A stretch of DNA of 64,000 bases from positions 372,001 through 436,000 of the forward strand of contig JAJKFH010002438.1 in the NCBI GenBank assembly GCA_023333565.1, given 5' to 3'. The position numbers and the translations under genes are program-made. The stretch's first letter is position 1; each line of letters opens with the position of its first letter. The stretch comes from Puffinus mauretanicus (Eukaryota; Chordata; Aves; Procellariiformes; Procellariidae). Of this stretch, positions 12,601 to 27,600 are shown one piece after another. The notes under the pieces were generated by a model. The model was given only the letters and a program-made list of their open reading frames with translations. It had not been told where the DNA came from and ran no database searches.

Positions 12601-15600
12601 TATTTAGCCTGTTTTACACCTTCATCAATAGATATTCCAAACTTATTTGCCATCTCTATCTTCTTCTGGTTCCTCAATGCATAAGAAAAGACCATTCATC
12701 CGAAACCTTGTGAGGCTTTAAGCCTCAGTTATTGAAACAGTGTTTGTGGTTTGTCTTACACTTCACAGTTAAATCATGTTTAGCATTCATCCAGCAGATT
12801 TCAGCAATACAGCTAACAGTCAGCGTTTTTGTAGTGCATAAGACTGAAAGCACTCAGTTACAAAAAGTAGCTCTGGTAAAGGTATATAATTTTTCTTGAC
12901 TTCTAAAATTTTTATTAGCTACAAAAAATAGTAGCAATGAGTAAAGTGTGTTTTAAAGATAATGGAACAGCGTTTTAAGGGGAAAAATACTTGATTATGG
13001 AAAGGAATATATTTAACAATAAAACACATCAGCTGGCAAACCTTTAGGAGATTGAGAGATTCAAACCTTTTAAGATACAAAGTACACTGCAACAAAAAGC
13101 ATCAGCCAAGAATTTGCAGTTAATTTGTCCATCTCTTTCCTCTTGTGACTACACCACCACAACAAATGCTATGACATTCAAAGAGGTTCAGAAAGAAACA
13201 GCATTTTGTGAAAAATAAATTGTACAATATACCCAAGTATGCAACAACTGCTTCTCCATTAACTCTACAGCATGAGAAGGGAGGCTACAGATCCAAGAGA
13301 AAGACCTGTCAAGTGTAAGCCTGTGCTTTGATAAGAAGGGAGATAAATACAGCAGAGACAGTGATATTTCACAGCTTAAGAGCTGTGTCTTTAGGGATTC
13401 CAAACACCTAAACTGCGCCCTTCCAGAAGGACAAACTATGTCCACTTTCTCCCGCAAATGCAGAGACTACTTTCTTTACTGCAGATACGTTTCTATATTC
13501 TTCCTGTATGCCCAGATTTGAAGGGAACATTAGAACATCTAGTCAGACTTCCAATACAACAACATGGTCTATTAGTTGATCTCTATCTGCTTAAGCTGCT
13601 TTTAACTTAATGCAATTTCCTATTGCTAGTATTTATCTTTGAAGGAATTCTTCAACCATGTTTGACTCAGTCTCTTGCCTTGGACACAGAGTTTTATGAT
13701 TGTCTCTCAAGCCAGTAAACATATTATTCAGGGCTCAAATTCATACACTAAAAAAGACCCAAAGCTAATCCTTGTTATTTTTAAATCTTTGCTAGTACTT
13801 ATTTAGACTTACGGATACCACTTCTACTCTTACCTTAATTACCAATTTCTATTTCTAAAACCCCTTCCTCTAGTGTCTTCATAAACTTTTTCTTCAAATA
13901 CAGCACCCCAGATCGTTATACAGGGCACAGAAACCACATCTTTCAGTTGTCTTCACCTCCAGTTGAAATATCATCTCTGGTTCCATTCACTACCATTTTC
14001 CCCCTCAAATAGTATCTTAGGTGTGTTCAGGTACAGCTACTATATTCTTTCAACCTCATCCTCTGTTTTCGCCTATCTCTGAATTATTTGTAGTTCAAAA
14101 GCAATAGCTTTTTGCTTCAGAAATTTAATTCCTTATTTACATTTTCTTTTAAGTCATGAAGAGATTTATAGGTCAACTGGAGTTCTCCAGAATATTTTCA
14201 GAACCCTATTCTCACAGGAGGTACAATCTCAGAGCTGAGACAACACTGGACAAGCTATAAATAACAAGATGATACAAGTCCATAGGACTATAAACAACGG
14301 CTGACAGTGCGAAAGCAGCCCAGGACTTGAACATATGTAACACCAGTCCATCTCAACCCCATTCCACAATGAGGAGGCAAGATTTCAGAAAAACCAACTC
14401 ATTGTCCTCCCACATACTTGTCTCTGTTTTTATTAATGAATCAAGAACTTAATCTTCCTTGAGCACTCAAGATAAAACTTATCAGAAGTCTTCACTTACT
14501 AGTGCTTGAATATTTTAACTGACAATTAAAACCATCATTATGGTCAGACCACATCACAAAGACAGAAAATAAAAGAAGTAATTGGTTTAATTCAGTACAT
14601 GACACCCTCCCCCATAAGACAAGAGTTTTCTCTTACCAAAAGAACACTGGTTCTTAAGTGAGATTCTGGTGATCTAAAGAGGAATCTTCCACAGGTTTCC
14701 AGCAGAGTACATGCCATTTCAATATGGTGATGAGAAAAGTCTGACAGAAGCATCTGGTACATATTTATATAAAAACACAGAACGTTAAACATCTTTTTCA
14801 ACTGCAGAAAACAGTAAATTGTATCTACTAGACTTTACACTACTGTGGTGTTCCATATTCTTTAAGAAAAAAATGCAAACTTATTTCACTGATCAGATGT
14901 TAGCAAAACACAAAATATTCATCTCATTAAAAAAGTATTATAAGAACAGTCTAGACCCCAAATTTAGGCTCCAGAAACCTAAAACCAGGATGCTTCCTAA
15001 ACCTAGCATAAAAATACTACACCATATTAAAACAAACACTATAATCTCTCCCATACCCCTTCCAACTCTGTTATATCTGCTTTAAAATTCCTGCTGCTAG
15101 ATTGGAAAACCACCAAATAATCTTGCACAGGGACACAATAATCTCAAAGCACATCAAATTTAATTGTATCGTTTAAATTAAGCAACAACTAAAAATTAAT
15201 TGAGCTTTGCGTTTTAGGATATTTTATAGATGAGAGAGGAAAAATGAGCGAGTATAATTTTTTAAGAATTCCGCTTCAATACCTAATGGGTCAATGAATA
15301 GCAACTATTCCTAGAGGAAGTGATCTTAACCCCTGTTGAGTCTTCAACCACCTTTTGCAAGAGGCACTTTCATTTTTAAAATCCATTTTTAATTTGGGAC
15401 TTGACATTAAAGATAAGTTTGAATGTTTATCAGCCTGCAAATTGAGATGATACGGGCAGAGATTAATGCTTTCCAAAGATTTATTTTGTTCCTCAACAAA
15501 CAAAAGCACCTGCTAAGATGGCATATAAGCCTCTCCTTGCATCACTGAAAAGCTTTCTGCCTCTAACCCCTCCTCCTTACGGTTATCTTCTCTGTAAAAA

Positions 15601-18600
15601 CATTAATTGAAATCAACATAATGGAAAGAAAAGCTCACTTCCCATTTTGCAAGATATAGCAGATGAATAAGTAGCAATGTCTACCAGCACTTTACAAAGC
15701 AAATTATTAGCAATTTGATTATGTCCAAAGGTGGAAGTTTATTTTAATATATTCCTACCATCAGAGAAATTAAAACATTCTAACTTCCAGAACAGCTATA
15801 AAAGTCTCCTCATACACAGTAGCAACAGACACCAGGGCTTAAAACATCATATGCAATGAATTAATGGGTAACATCAGCAACAGATACATGAAGGGGAATA
15901 GGATGGGGACACATTATCAGCATATACAGTAATACAGGACTATGGCAACACTAACCTTTAAACAGTGAAGAGTATCGTTTTTGGAGAACATCTTAAACTT
16001 GGTAAGCTCACCAATAAATCTCACAGTTTTATTCTTTGTTTCAATGTTGATCTGGTCCTTTTTTCTTACCTAAAAAAAAAAGCATTTGATTTTAGGCCCT
16101 CAAGAATACCTACCTCTTATAAATTACTTTGCCCAAATGTGCTTAATAAGCTTGGGAATTCAGAAGTGTTTGATATTTGTTTCGTTCCTTATGCTCTACC
16201 TTTACCTATCACAGGGTTTTCTAAAAGTCTCTCTACAACCTTGTTTCTTCAGAAGCTTTTGAATTTCCTTCCCCACCCCCCTGCCCCCCCAAAAAAACCT
16301 AAGTCCTCTAACATACCTACAGTTATAGACACACATCAACCTGGCCACCCCCATTTTGCTATGGTGAAATAGTGGTTAGGAGTTCTAGATTCTATATTTT
16401 TAGAATCAATAAGTAGTCTCTATATGAATAGGACCACTGGTATAGTCCCTAAGGAAATACTAAATATTGACAGCTTTTTCAAGTCAGGTTTAATAAAGTG
16501 CAGACTTTTTTTCTTTCCAAATCACTGTCATCCAACATAATTTTACTGACAAAGTACAAATTTATCTCTATTTCTAAACATAATTATGTTCAGCAAAATA
16601 CAAAATTGTATTTCTGAACAACAAAAATTACTTTTTCTGACAACAGTTAACATCAGATAGTTAAGACTTAAATCTGAATTATTCCTACACATTTTCAGTG
16701 TCAATATTAGGAAAAAAGTTTTGAAACCTGTGCCATAAAATTCAGAAAACAGTGAAGGAGTCATCGCTGTGCACCATAACCAATTCTATTAAAAGACTTA
16801 AAACAAAGTGAAAGAAACAACATTGAAAAATACATTTGTGAGGCATAGAAAATTTTGGTTGATGAAAATTGTAAAAAATATTTTTTTAGAATTTATCATT
16901 ACATTGCAATAGTAACCACTATATTACAATAGTAACCTTGTAGTGGGGATCTGTTGTTAGAATAGGTCAGTTCTCATTTTCAATGTAAGTTATTAATTAA
17001 CAGAAAACTCTTAACACTTACAGTTGGAGCACAATTTCTAATTTTTGCAACTTTTGTTGTAACTGTTACACAGTTCATTTTAATCACTGTTTAACACTGG
17101 AAATTATGGATGACACTACAAACAATACAACTTATCATATATGTCTGTATATATATGCAAAAAAATTTTAAACATACAAATCTAGTATTCTAGAACAAAT
17201 CTGCTCAGATGACAGAAAAATATTCTAAATTGAGTCACTAAATTTTAGAACTAGCATCTACATAATATCAAATGTTATTTTTTCCTCAAAAGATTACAAT
17301 TTTCAGATTGGTTAATTGGAATGCAGAAAACTAAACCAACAAAACATACATGAAATCTGAAGTCCCCTTTCAGCATGGAACAAAGATCCTCTGCTACATC
17401 AGACATACAGGGATGCAATGTGGCAACCAGCCTTGCATAAAACGGTAGCAAATCCAGCCTGCAAACAAAGGAGATGATAAAATAGACAATTAATTTATGT
17501 TATAGACAAAAATGTATTTATGTCTACAAGTATGGATACCATTTTGCTCGTGAAAAGAATGAATGTGCGTATACTGACAGAACTATGTACGTGCAATCTT
17601 ACGGGCTCACACTTCAGATTGCAATATTATTTAAAAATAACAATACAAAAAGGTATACTACCACATCCTATTGGAATCCTTTACAGTTAATCTCCTTTCA
17701 AAACTACTGCCTTAGGTGAAATGCCAAACACCATCTTAACTACGGCATTCGACCTTTAACAAATTACCAGATACAAACAAAAGTCAGACCCTGCTCTACG
17801 CAAAATGAAAAATTCTTACAGACAACTCCATTTGTTATTGCAATTTTTTTTTTTTTAAGAGTAGCAGAAGACATAACCAGGAAGGTAAGAACATCTTTAT
17901 TTTTAAGGCAGTGAACTTCTAAATGAATGTAGTAGTATTATTACATAAAACAAAGCTCAGCAGATGCAATGTGGCAACCCTTTTGCCCAGAACTCAGTTA
18001 GTAGTCCCACAAATGGTAATATTTCAAAATCTTCTGTAGAACTTTCCTTATTTTCTTTTCTCTTTCCTTGATTACATGCCTTCATTTCCATTTCACAGTA
18101 TCACATGTTTCCCTTAGGGAATTTTGGAGGGCAATTTGTGTTTTCCTTAGTTTGTGTTTTGTTTCTCTCCATGAAAGATTCTATCTGGTTGTAAAAATGG
18201 GATAAATGCCCTTAAACCTGGTTTACGGCATCGTGTAACAGGACACAGAATATAACACAGCTGCTTTACATAAACGTGCATATATCACTTTTAAACGCAG
18301 AGAAACCAACTGCACTCTGAGGCCTCATAATATCATTTAACAAGCTGAAGAAAGTATTTTTGTTTTATTTTCAGAACGTTAAGTTCATGCTGTAAACAGA
18401 TGAACTGTAGAACAAGCCTACTGTTTTAAGTGGAGAGAAATATCTTAAATTTGCATGCTTCAAGTGAGAAATTGCCTGTAAGGGAAAAATGGATCTTGAG
18501 TTTACACTTTATAAAGGATTAAAGTTTTCCCTACTGCTAGGGAAAAGGAAAAAAAAAGAAAAAGGAAAAGAAAAGAAAATACTGCCGAAAATATCTAAAA

Positions 18601-21600
18601 GCACAGTCGATACATAGAGCTTGCCCTGGCACAAAGTAAAACTGGAAAAGCATCAGGACAAAAACCCCAAAACAAAGCATACATGACTGCCTCCCCTCTC
18701 CTTTCTACTGCTATGTCACTAGAGCATATTTCCAAGATCTTTAATATCCACTTATAGAAAGAGAGAGATAATTATGTATTTAATTGTGGACTAAAAGCAT
18801 CAGAATATACTACCTGAAAGAGGCATAGCTAAGCAGCCTCCTGATAATACATAAAACTCCTGGTGAAACATTGCAAGTGTCCCAGTTACCTATTTAACAG
18901 TTTTTATTCTCTCTTGTTAATCAATAACTGAAGCAGTATTTACATTTTTCAAGCTTGTTGGAACACACAGTCAAGGATGACTAACCACAGCAAATTACTA
19001 TGATGTTATTAAGCATTTAGCCATTAACTTTCAGAGAAGAAGTGAAAGTCTCATTACTTCACACACAAGTACACAAGCTAAACTAAAGAAGGACTTTAGC
19101 TGAATTGAGGGGGTGTGTTTTAACTGAGGGGATTTCTACATGGCATCTCTTTTAACACAAATAGCAGAAAATTTTATTCTGGTCTGAACAAGCACCTGCC
19201 TGCTGAGAGCTAACAATTTCATCTCTGTAAACTGAACATACCTGGGGGAAAATTAAAGTCTTAGAGCACATTGTTGTTATTCCCTCAAAGAACACAAAAG
19301 GTTTCTTCATGAGGAAGAATACTAAGACTGGGTATTTCTAAATAGGTGAAATATAATAAGGAAAAGCATTGGGTCAATTACTGTGAAATTGGCAATCAGA
19401 GATTGAATCTGTTCCCTCTCCCACAGGGGAGTCAAAAATTAGTTTGACTCAGAAGTGGAGAGATTGCAGTATCAGTGGCACCATCTACTGGTACCTGCAG
19501 TAAGGCTAATCTAACTAGGTTTTTTGTTTTCTCCAAAAGCACTTCTTTTTCTTGAGAAGGGGGGCAGATATTAACTAAAAACCCCACAAAACTCACAGTA
19601 TTTCTTTCTCTTCCTGCTCTTCTACATTATGAAGCAAGATCTAGCATCAGGGATGAGTCAGTTACTCTCTGAAGCCTATTTTAAGCACCCTGAATACAAA
19701 CTACCACAGTAAAAACCCACTACTTCTGACCATTGTCATTTTGACCACATACCTTGGATTGCAATTTAGTCAACTCTGGATCTCTGGATCACATGGACTG
19801 CACTTCAGTGAAATATCTAAGAGCACATCTTTTTTTTGTAGAATTTCAAATGTTAGTTTATTTAAAAAAAAAAAAAAGAGACGTGCTCAATTAAAGTCCT
19901 AATTGCAATCTCTCTAGAATGGATGCATCTCAAAATTTTATACCCAGAAAGAGTGAAGGGGGTATTTTGTACATTTATTAACTGGGATTCTACCAGAAAG
20001 ACAGCTTAAAGAATAAACAACAGAGCAAGAAGTCCTGCCTCACAAGCACAATCGTAATCCAGATAAATGCAGTATATTCACAGGGCCTGAACAGGTACAA
20101 ACTGCCACCCACGCTGCTCAGTGGGAAGAGAATGATGCTGTGAAATTTGCATGCTATCAGATAAGCACTTTCTGCTTTTGTTTCTTAGCCATGGCATAAA
20201 CTCCTTATCTCAAGCACATCCCTCAATTTTATCCTCAAATAAGAGAGGCCACTGAAACACTGGTAAGTCAAGTTCAATTGAACAAAAAGGCCCTTGCTAC
20301 TGAGGATTCTCAGGATAAGAAGCTGAAAGAAGGTAGATATACAGGAGATTTACATCTTTTGAGTTTAAAATGCTCAGAACTATTAAACACTTAAGCAGCT
20401 AACTTCTGAATTAAGAATAGCCAACGATAATGCTAAAAATTTCTGTATGAACAACAGATCTCTTGCTTAGTAAACCTGCAACTTCATAGTTCACCATAGA
20501 TGAGAATGGCAAAAAAATCAGAAGCCACAACAGCCCCTATTTACACTTTAGCATTTGTCTAGAATTGCTTAGAATTTAAGGCCTAAAAAGAGTTTCTAAA
20601 CTTCTCATATTGAAGTTGAAAAATTTCAACAAAATTGCAGTATGCAATTAAACACAAATAATTATGTTTATCTGTATAGGAAGATAATTCTGTTAGATAG
20701 CAAAGAATTACACATAAGTGCCCTAAAGCTGCGAGCAGTATGGGTTAAATCACTGTACTGTCACTTTAGTGCAAACTATATAGTCCTGAATTAAAAGGCT
20801 AATATTTAATTTTAAATCAATCCTCCAATGCAAATCTGAAAGCCACGTGTATACTAGCATTGAAAAATCTTTTTAAAAGGCTTTCTGTTGTTTTGGGTTG
20901 GAGGTTCAAATTGCAGCTGAAAATATAAAAGCGATCCATTTGTAAGTATTTAACAGAGCAGTGCAATGATGTTATATTCTAACACTAATTTACAGTTAGT
21001 TGAGGAAAAACTGTCCTTTTTTGTCAAATTAAGTTTTCTGTCTTCAAGAATCCTGCATTTATCCCAATCTATCCAACCCTAGTAGGAGCACGAAAGCTCC
21101 CTGGTAACACTGCATAATCACTTTGGCTTTACAGTGTCTGCATTACACCTCAAACACCAGTTTTGTACTTTCTTGGTAAAATTGTTGTGCCTGCACATTT
21201 CCTAAAACTGATCTCTCAAGAGAAGAAACAGAACTTATTCTGTTATTGAAATACCTTATTATGGCTGCCAACATAATAGCTACACTTAGACAACATTATC
21301 TGATATGCTTGGAGACTAAACACTTGAAAAATATACTGCTTTATCTACATCCTATAAGGATACTGTTCCTCTGAATCTTTCACAAAAAACAAAAGACCTC
21401 AAGAACATAACCACAACAAGCTTTCTTCTCCCATGGTAACCTGGAGGGATATTGCAGAAAATCCTGGAATTAGTAAAAACTAGTATGCAACAACAATAAC
21501 AGAAGGTAAAGACATATCATTATGGCTCAGTGAAGACATACACGAAGCAAAAACATTGTTAATGCATAGTATACAAAGCTTCAAAGCAGTGTGTTAAATA

Positions 21601-24600
21601 ATTTTCTAAATGAATTGCGTAGCATTTTATAACAACCGTTAGTACTGTGTGCCATATACCCACCTGAAGTTTTTCCACAAGGATTATAAATCACAGAATG
21701 GTTTGGGTTGGAATGGACCTTAAAGATCACCCAGTTCCAACCCCCCTGCCTTGGGCAGGGACACCTTCCACTAGACCAGGTTGCTCAAAGCCCTGTCCAA
21801 CCTGGCTTTGAACACTTCCAGGGAGGGGGCATCCACAACCTCTCCGGGCAACTGTTCCAGTGCCTCACCACCCTCATAGTGAAGAATGTTGATTTCGAGA
21901 CAGAAAGCAGAACTATGCCTTTACCAACTGCAGTAATAACACTAACTTAAATATTAGGATAGATTGCCCTTTAAAATCGTCTGCATCTATGGGCTATTCA
22001 GCTGATATTTTCACTGCAACTATTTGTGGTCCAGAACAAAAAGCTCAGTCAACATCCTATTTCTCCTGCTTAGTAGCCCAGAGACGGGCATCACTAATAC
22101 AGGCAAAAGAACAGGCAGATATATACAACCGAACTTAAGATCTCACAATTGGAAGCTGGAGTATTCATTAGTCCAGTAGGTCTCAGAGCAGACAGCAGAA
22201 AAAGGTATTAAAAAAAGAATTGTACATGGAATATTAATATTTCTTAATATTAAGAATAATTAATATTTATAATTAAAGAACAGCAGTGATGAGCTGAGCC
22301 ATTCGCTTCAGTATTAGTTCCAACCGTTAGAGAACAGAACTGTCACGAAGATAGCAGATCCTTGAGCCAACCACACCATCTACACTAGTCTATTGAGTTC
22401 CTACAGAAAAATTAATCTTTTTAAAATTATTATTTTTAAAACAAATTTGTGAGATAATGGAACTACCATCAGGAAGACAACAAATCAGTGGCAATGTGGA
22501 GACTTATGCACATTTCTAGCAACTTACCATGTTCCTAGCACAGCCTGATCAAAGACACATCTCTTTTTTTGATACCACAATACACCAGGAATTTAACTTT
22601 TGCTTTCATGGTATCTGTGAAATCACACTGCTGAATTTACAAGCCATCATATTGTTGTTCTTTGAAACTACCTCTTTTGCTGTGCACAGTATCAACAAGT
22701 TCCTTTAGGTCATTATCATTTAGTACACTTTAGCGGCTTATGCAAAGAAAATCATGCATCTTCAAAGAGGTTCCAAGAGTTAATGATCAATTTGAGCAGT
22801 CCAGAATCTACAGCACCAGGAAGAAATACAGGGCAGTGGTACGAATATTACTGTATGTTCACAGACCAGCCAACAACCCACTTCCATTTTGCAAACAAAC
22901 ATGGAAGATTCGCTATTACGGTAGAGCTGGAGACAAGAGTCTAAGTCATCCTGCTGATTTACATTGCTGTAGATGTTCTAGGCCGTGAGGAAAAGTTCTT
23001 CTCAAATTGTGTTTTGATGCATTTCGTGATTACCAGCAGGCTGATAAATAGAAATGTTGTTTCCTCTACATCATAAATTTGGGCTGAAGAGCAAGGGTTA
23101 CCTCTAACACAGAAGATACTCAACCGCCTGCCTCCTCTGTCAGTAATTCATATTTCGGGCACAATCAGGCCTCTATCAAAGTCTCCAACAACTTTTTGAC
23201 ACCAAAGAGGTGTCAAAACCATAATTTTTAGAGAAAAGAATACCTAAGAGAATGAAAGATTATGTGCACTTCTAATTGCAAAACTAGTATCAACGTAGAG
23301 TCAGGTTAATGCATAAAGTCAACAAACAAATCATTCATAAACAGCTAAGAGAGTAGGGTTATTAGCACAGCAGATGCTTATTACAGATGGGATGTAGAAA
23401 TAGGCTAGAATTAAGGTTGAAAACACAATGCAAGAACTAAGTGATTAAAAGCAAGGAAAACAAAACACCAAAGTGTGTTTATTCAAAGCAGTAGTCTACG
23501 CAAGTCTTGAGACAAAATGGACACTCAAACCATGTTTTTTCCTCGGTGTTAAAAGGGAATGGAATCAAAGTGGTGTGAACTCTTAACAAGAAATCCAAGA
23601 TGATGATGAAACATTTGAAACTAAAAGCAGCATCAAAACAACCTCTTAGGAGAAACAGGGCAAGGTGGAGCCAGAAAAGCGACTCCTTCATAATTGCACC
23701 TATTTAAGTTGCATCTATTTAAGTTACAATTTTACCAGAGAAATATATTATTCTTCCAATGAATTTAACAATTTTATCTCAATATTTGCAATCATTTCTG
23801 TAAGCATGGCTCGTCCTGTAAGTGCAGGGACCTCTCTTACACAAAGAGAGGGACAAGGAGAAATAGGAGAACTCTACTTAGACAGAATTACATGGGCGGA
23901 AGAGGCCAGGCTCAAACTCTTATCCTTGCTTTCTCTAAACTGGCTGGCGTAGAACCAGCTCTGTTCCAGAAGATAAAAGGCTACAATGGCTATGTACTAC
24001 ACCAGAATTAACATGTCACAAGAAATCCTCCTTCCTAAACTACACTGTGCTCTAACAATTCATCAGTTCTTATATAAAAAAGCGCTAGTTCTCCTGAATG
24101 ACATATTTTGACTTCTTTGATAGAAGGTAGGCTTTGCTGTTGTTTTCATGGTTAAAAAAAGTCATTAAAAGATCCACTATAAACACACAAGTACCAGAAA
24201 AGAGAAACTAATTATTAAGAAAAATTTACACTGCTATGGCAAAATATTGTGGTAAATTGCTTGACCATTAATCCTAAATATTTCTTTGGTGCTCTAGCAT
24301 AAATCACTCCAGAAGTGCACATCAGGAATAAACAAATGCAACTTGGAATATGCACTGCTCTTCAGTAATTTAAACAGTTAAAAAATACATACATATGTTA
24401 AGTTAAATAACCAAAGGGTGGATCCAGCTTGCTCCCCTTCAGTTCTTACCTTTGTCTAGGAACTATGAAAAGTGCTCGTACTAGTTTTCTTCTGTTGGCT
24501 TTTGTATTCATATTCATGCAAAAATCCATTGCTGCCTATAAAAAGAAAAGTCAATATAATACTTCACCTTTAATGCAGCAGTTTTTTATTTAAAGCAATA

Positions 24601-27600
24601 TAGCATGCTTTTCAAAAGCATCTTTTACAGAGCTATTCCTGTAACATGCAGCTGCTTTAAAAACAACGTAAAGGGGGAAAAAAAACACACCACACTTCAT
24701 TTTTGTCTAGAACTGACATAATTAGAAAACATGTCCAGTTACAGGAATACAGACTGATTCTTTGGATCAACACAAGGAAGAAAGCAGCTTTAGGTAGACG
24801 AGGAGTAATTTGTCAGGGAGTGATGGGAAGAAAAAAGGAAAAAGCCAACTCTACTTCTAAAACAAACTAACACATAAGAGAATGGGCAGAGGAAACCAGT
24901 ATCACATGGTATTTGGGCAATGGCTGACTAAGCGAGAAAAAGAAAATATTTCCTCCAGGTTAAAAATTAATTTACTAGACTACTAGTAAATTCTGCTACT
25001 GCTAGACTCCAAACTTCAAATCTTTATTTCCGATCAATCTGATCTAGCATTATAGCTTTTAATAGTGGGAAAAAAGAAAACCCATGACTATACCTTGTCT
25101 ATGAGGTCTCTGTTGACACAATTTGGAAGCTGCTGAAGAAAAGCATCTACTATAAGTTTTAAATGAGATCCAGTACTGGCTTCTTCATCCTCTTGTTCTA
25201 AGAGAGTGAAATAAACAAGCAGCACACATCTTTAAGCTATGAAATATAATGATTTACAATCACATTCCCCAAACACAGTGCATTTGTAATGTTTAGTTGT
25301 TAAATATTCATCCACAGATTAAAAAGAAAAAGATATAAAGGTGAATACAAAATTTCATTTTTTAATGCAAAAAATCCATTGATTGCCTATGCCGACAAAA
25401 GTCAAAAGTATCTTGTCTTCCTATTCATGAAGTTCTCTACCTCCTAATTTATGCTGTCAGGAGCAACAACAAATATATATTCCTAGAAAAACTACGTTAA
25501 TTTCTTTAGGTGGTAAAAGGAGGACCACAAGAAGGCCCAAACATGGGGGAAAATAGTATGGAAAAAAAAACCCACCACAACAAAACACCTTAATGCAATT
25601 GTGGATTCTATTTTTTTTAATGTATGTTTGCCCTGCAGGAGAAATAGAATTTTTGATCAAAAATGTCCATTAAGGCCATTCTTTCATCCGATATGTTCTT
25701 GACATCTTTTCACTTGGGGCTGTAAAAGCTAGAGGCCAACTCAATTCCTTCATCTGTACAGAAACCAGAGTATAGAACCATAAAGCCACAAGGATGGAGG
25801 GTTGATGACATAGCAATTGCAAGGCAAGTGACAACTTGTTTTTCAAGCAAATGCTTCCGTGTAATTTGCAACATAGGAAGCAGTGACAGTGACCTGTATC
25901 TACTAATTGAGTCAGTAACACTACTCGAGTAAAAGACTGTAGGACAACTCTACCACTGAAATTCAGATTTTCTGGCATCAACTATGAACATCTCACCAGA
26001 CCAATGCCCCTACAGTTACCCTTTAATTGCAAAATGTGTGGTATGCTTCAAAAATTTTCTGGATTTTACTAAGTCCTAGAGAAGAGCCTAGTTTGCTCTA
26101 TAGCACAACATGAGCCAAAACAATGAGTTATAACAGAAATGCTTGGAAAGAAGCCTTCATTGGCCAGAGCAAGACAAAAGAACACTGCTTCCTGAAAAAG
26201 GAACATGATGTTTGGTTTTCTTTCAGTTTGAGGACGTTCAGCAGTAACAAGAATACCTAGGAGGTATTTGAAAGCAGAACAGAGGCAGACAGACTTCAAA
26301 AAAGGTGAATATGGTAGTGGTAAAATTGCACTCAAATAAACTACAAAATAACCACGACTTGGTAAAGTTACTTTGTCTGTACAGGCTACACAGTAAGGTA
26401 AACTAGCATAAAAGACTGAAGTTCCTTTTTCAAGTTACTGAAAGGCAAAGAGAAAACAAAGATGCTATGTTGTAGGACGTTTTTTCCTTGGTGTTTTTTG
26501 GAGACAGCTGGGGCCAGGGGTTCAGCTTAGGTAGAGAAACACTAAGAATTGTTCCAAGGAACACTGCCAGCTATCCCATCTTGAAGATGCGAGAGATTAA
26601 AGCAGACGACATCGCCTGCTCTCTTGCACAGGTAACTAGAAGTCAGAAGAACGAAAGAAGGGTTCATTAAGAAAGGAGAAAAAAAGTAGTAAAGGAAGAT
26701 GTTCCAGATGCTCAGACAAAAGAGGACCATGAAGTTTAAAGAACCCTGACTCTCTCATCACCCATATACTCAGAGTTCACTAAGATGCATGCAATAGCTC
26801 AAACCAGACAATTTTTATTAGCAAATCTCGTTTTTATGCATTTTTCCATTTAGATATTTATAGCCCACACCTTCCTGTCACCTTTCATTTTCCCCTTTTT
26901 CCCTTACAGCCGTTAGTTGTCTTACCTCAGTCTTCTACTCAAACTGACTCAATGCTTTTGGAATAAATTCAAGTAGTAAGTCTTTGACAATTCAGTCACT
27001 TTTCAAGACAATCTTGCAAGAGGCCCTACAATCACATTGAATTTCAAGAGTTCCCAAATATATCTCTTCTTTCACTGGTCCTCTCCCTGACTAGAGAGCT
27101 ACAGATACTCTCACATTATATTTCTAGGTATTTCTTTCTCATCATAGTATGTGGATCCTTTCTAAGTGGAAAGGCTTTTTTGAAGTACCTGAACCAGGTT
27201 TGGGACTTAAAACAGAAAATTAAGAATTTCACAGTGACAGGAAGTGAAAATGGTCAGAGCTTCCTTCTCTAAGGCAAACAACGATTCTAAGTATGCAATT
27301 CATGCAAACGATTAATTAATTTCTTGCTTTTCACTTTGATCCTCTTGAGTTGCAGTCTTTCATCATCACCACATTTTAAAACTGCATTTCCTCCTTTTGA
27401 AAATTTACTACAAGTAGTAATGCATAACAATTAGGGTTAGACTATTTGTAACAGTCTATCTGGGTGCAGATCAAATCATGCAGCAAGATCATTGTAGAAA
27501 CTGAAAGAAAAATTATTTTTTTCTTTTTAAACACCTTTATATTTAACCAGAAATGTATGCAATCCTGCAACTTTGGGGGAGAAAATATGAGAAGACCCTA

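Larger units (their letters stand above)
8229..14636 (-). other. UPF2: UPF2 intron 11
   Basis: 6.4 kb. It holds the solo LTR at 9549-10089, a minimal CR1 tail at 10501-10545, and a possible very old CR1 trace near 13520-13625. An AT/TG-rich simple stretch is at about 9040-9115. A 15-base unit containing 'ccaattcaaataatc' is tandemly doubled near 11905-11935. Confidence 0.8.

Noticed and set aside
17412..17979. 17-mer gatgcaatgtggcaacc in UPF2 exon 9 (17412-17428) and again in intron 8 (17963-17979)
   Set aside because: Flanks do not match. One 17-base coincidence in 64 kb is unlikely but possible, and no structure supports a copied exon.
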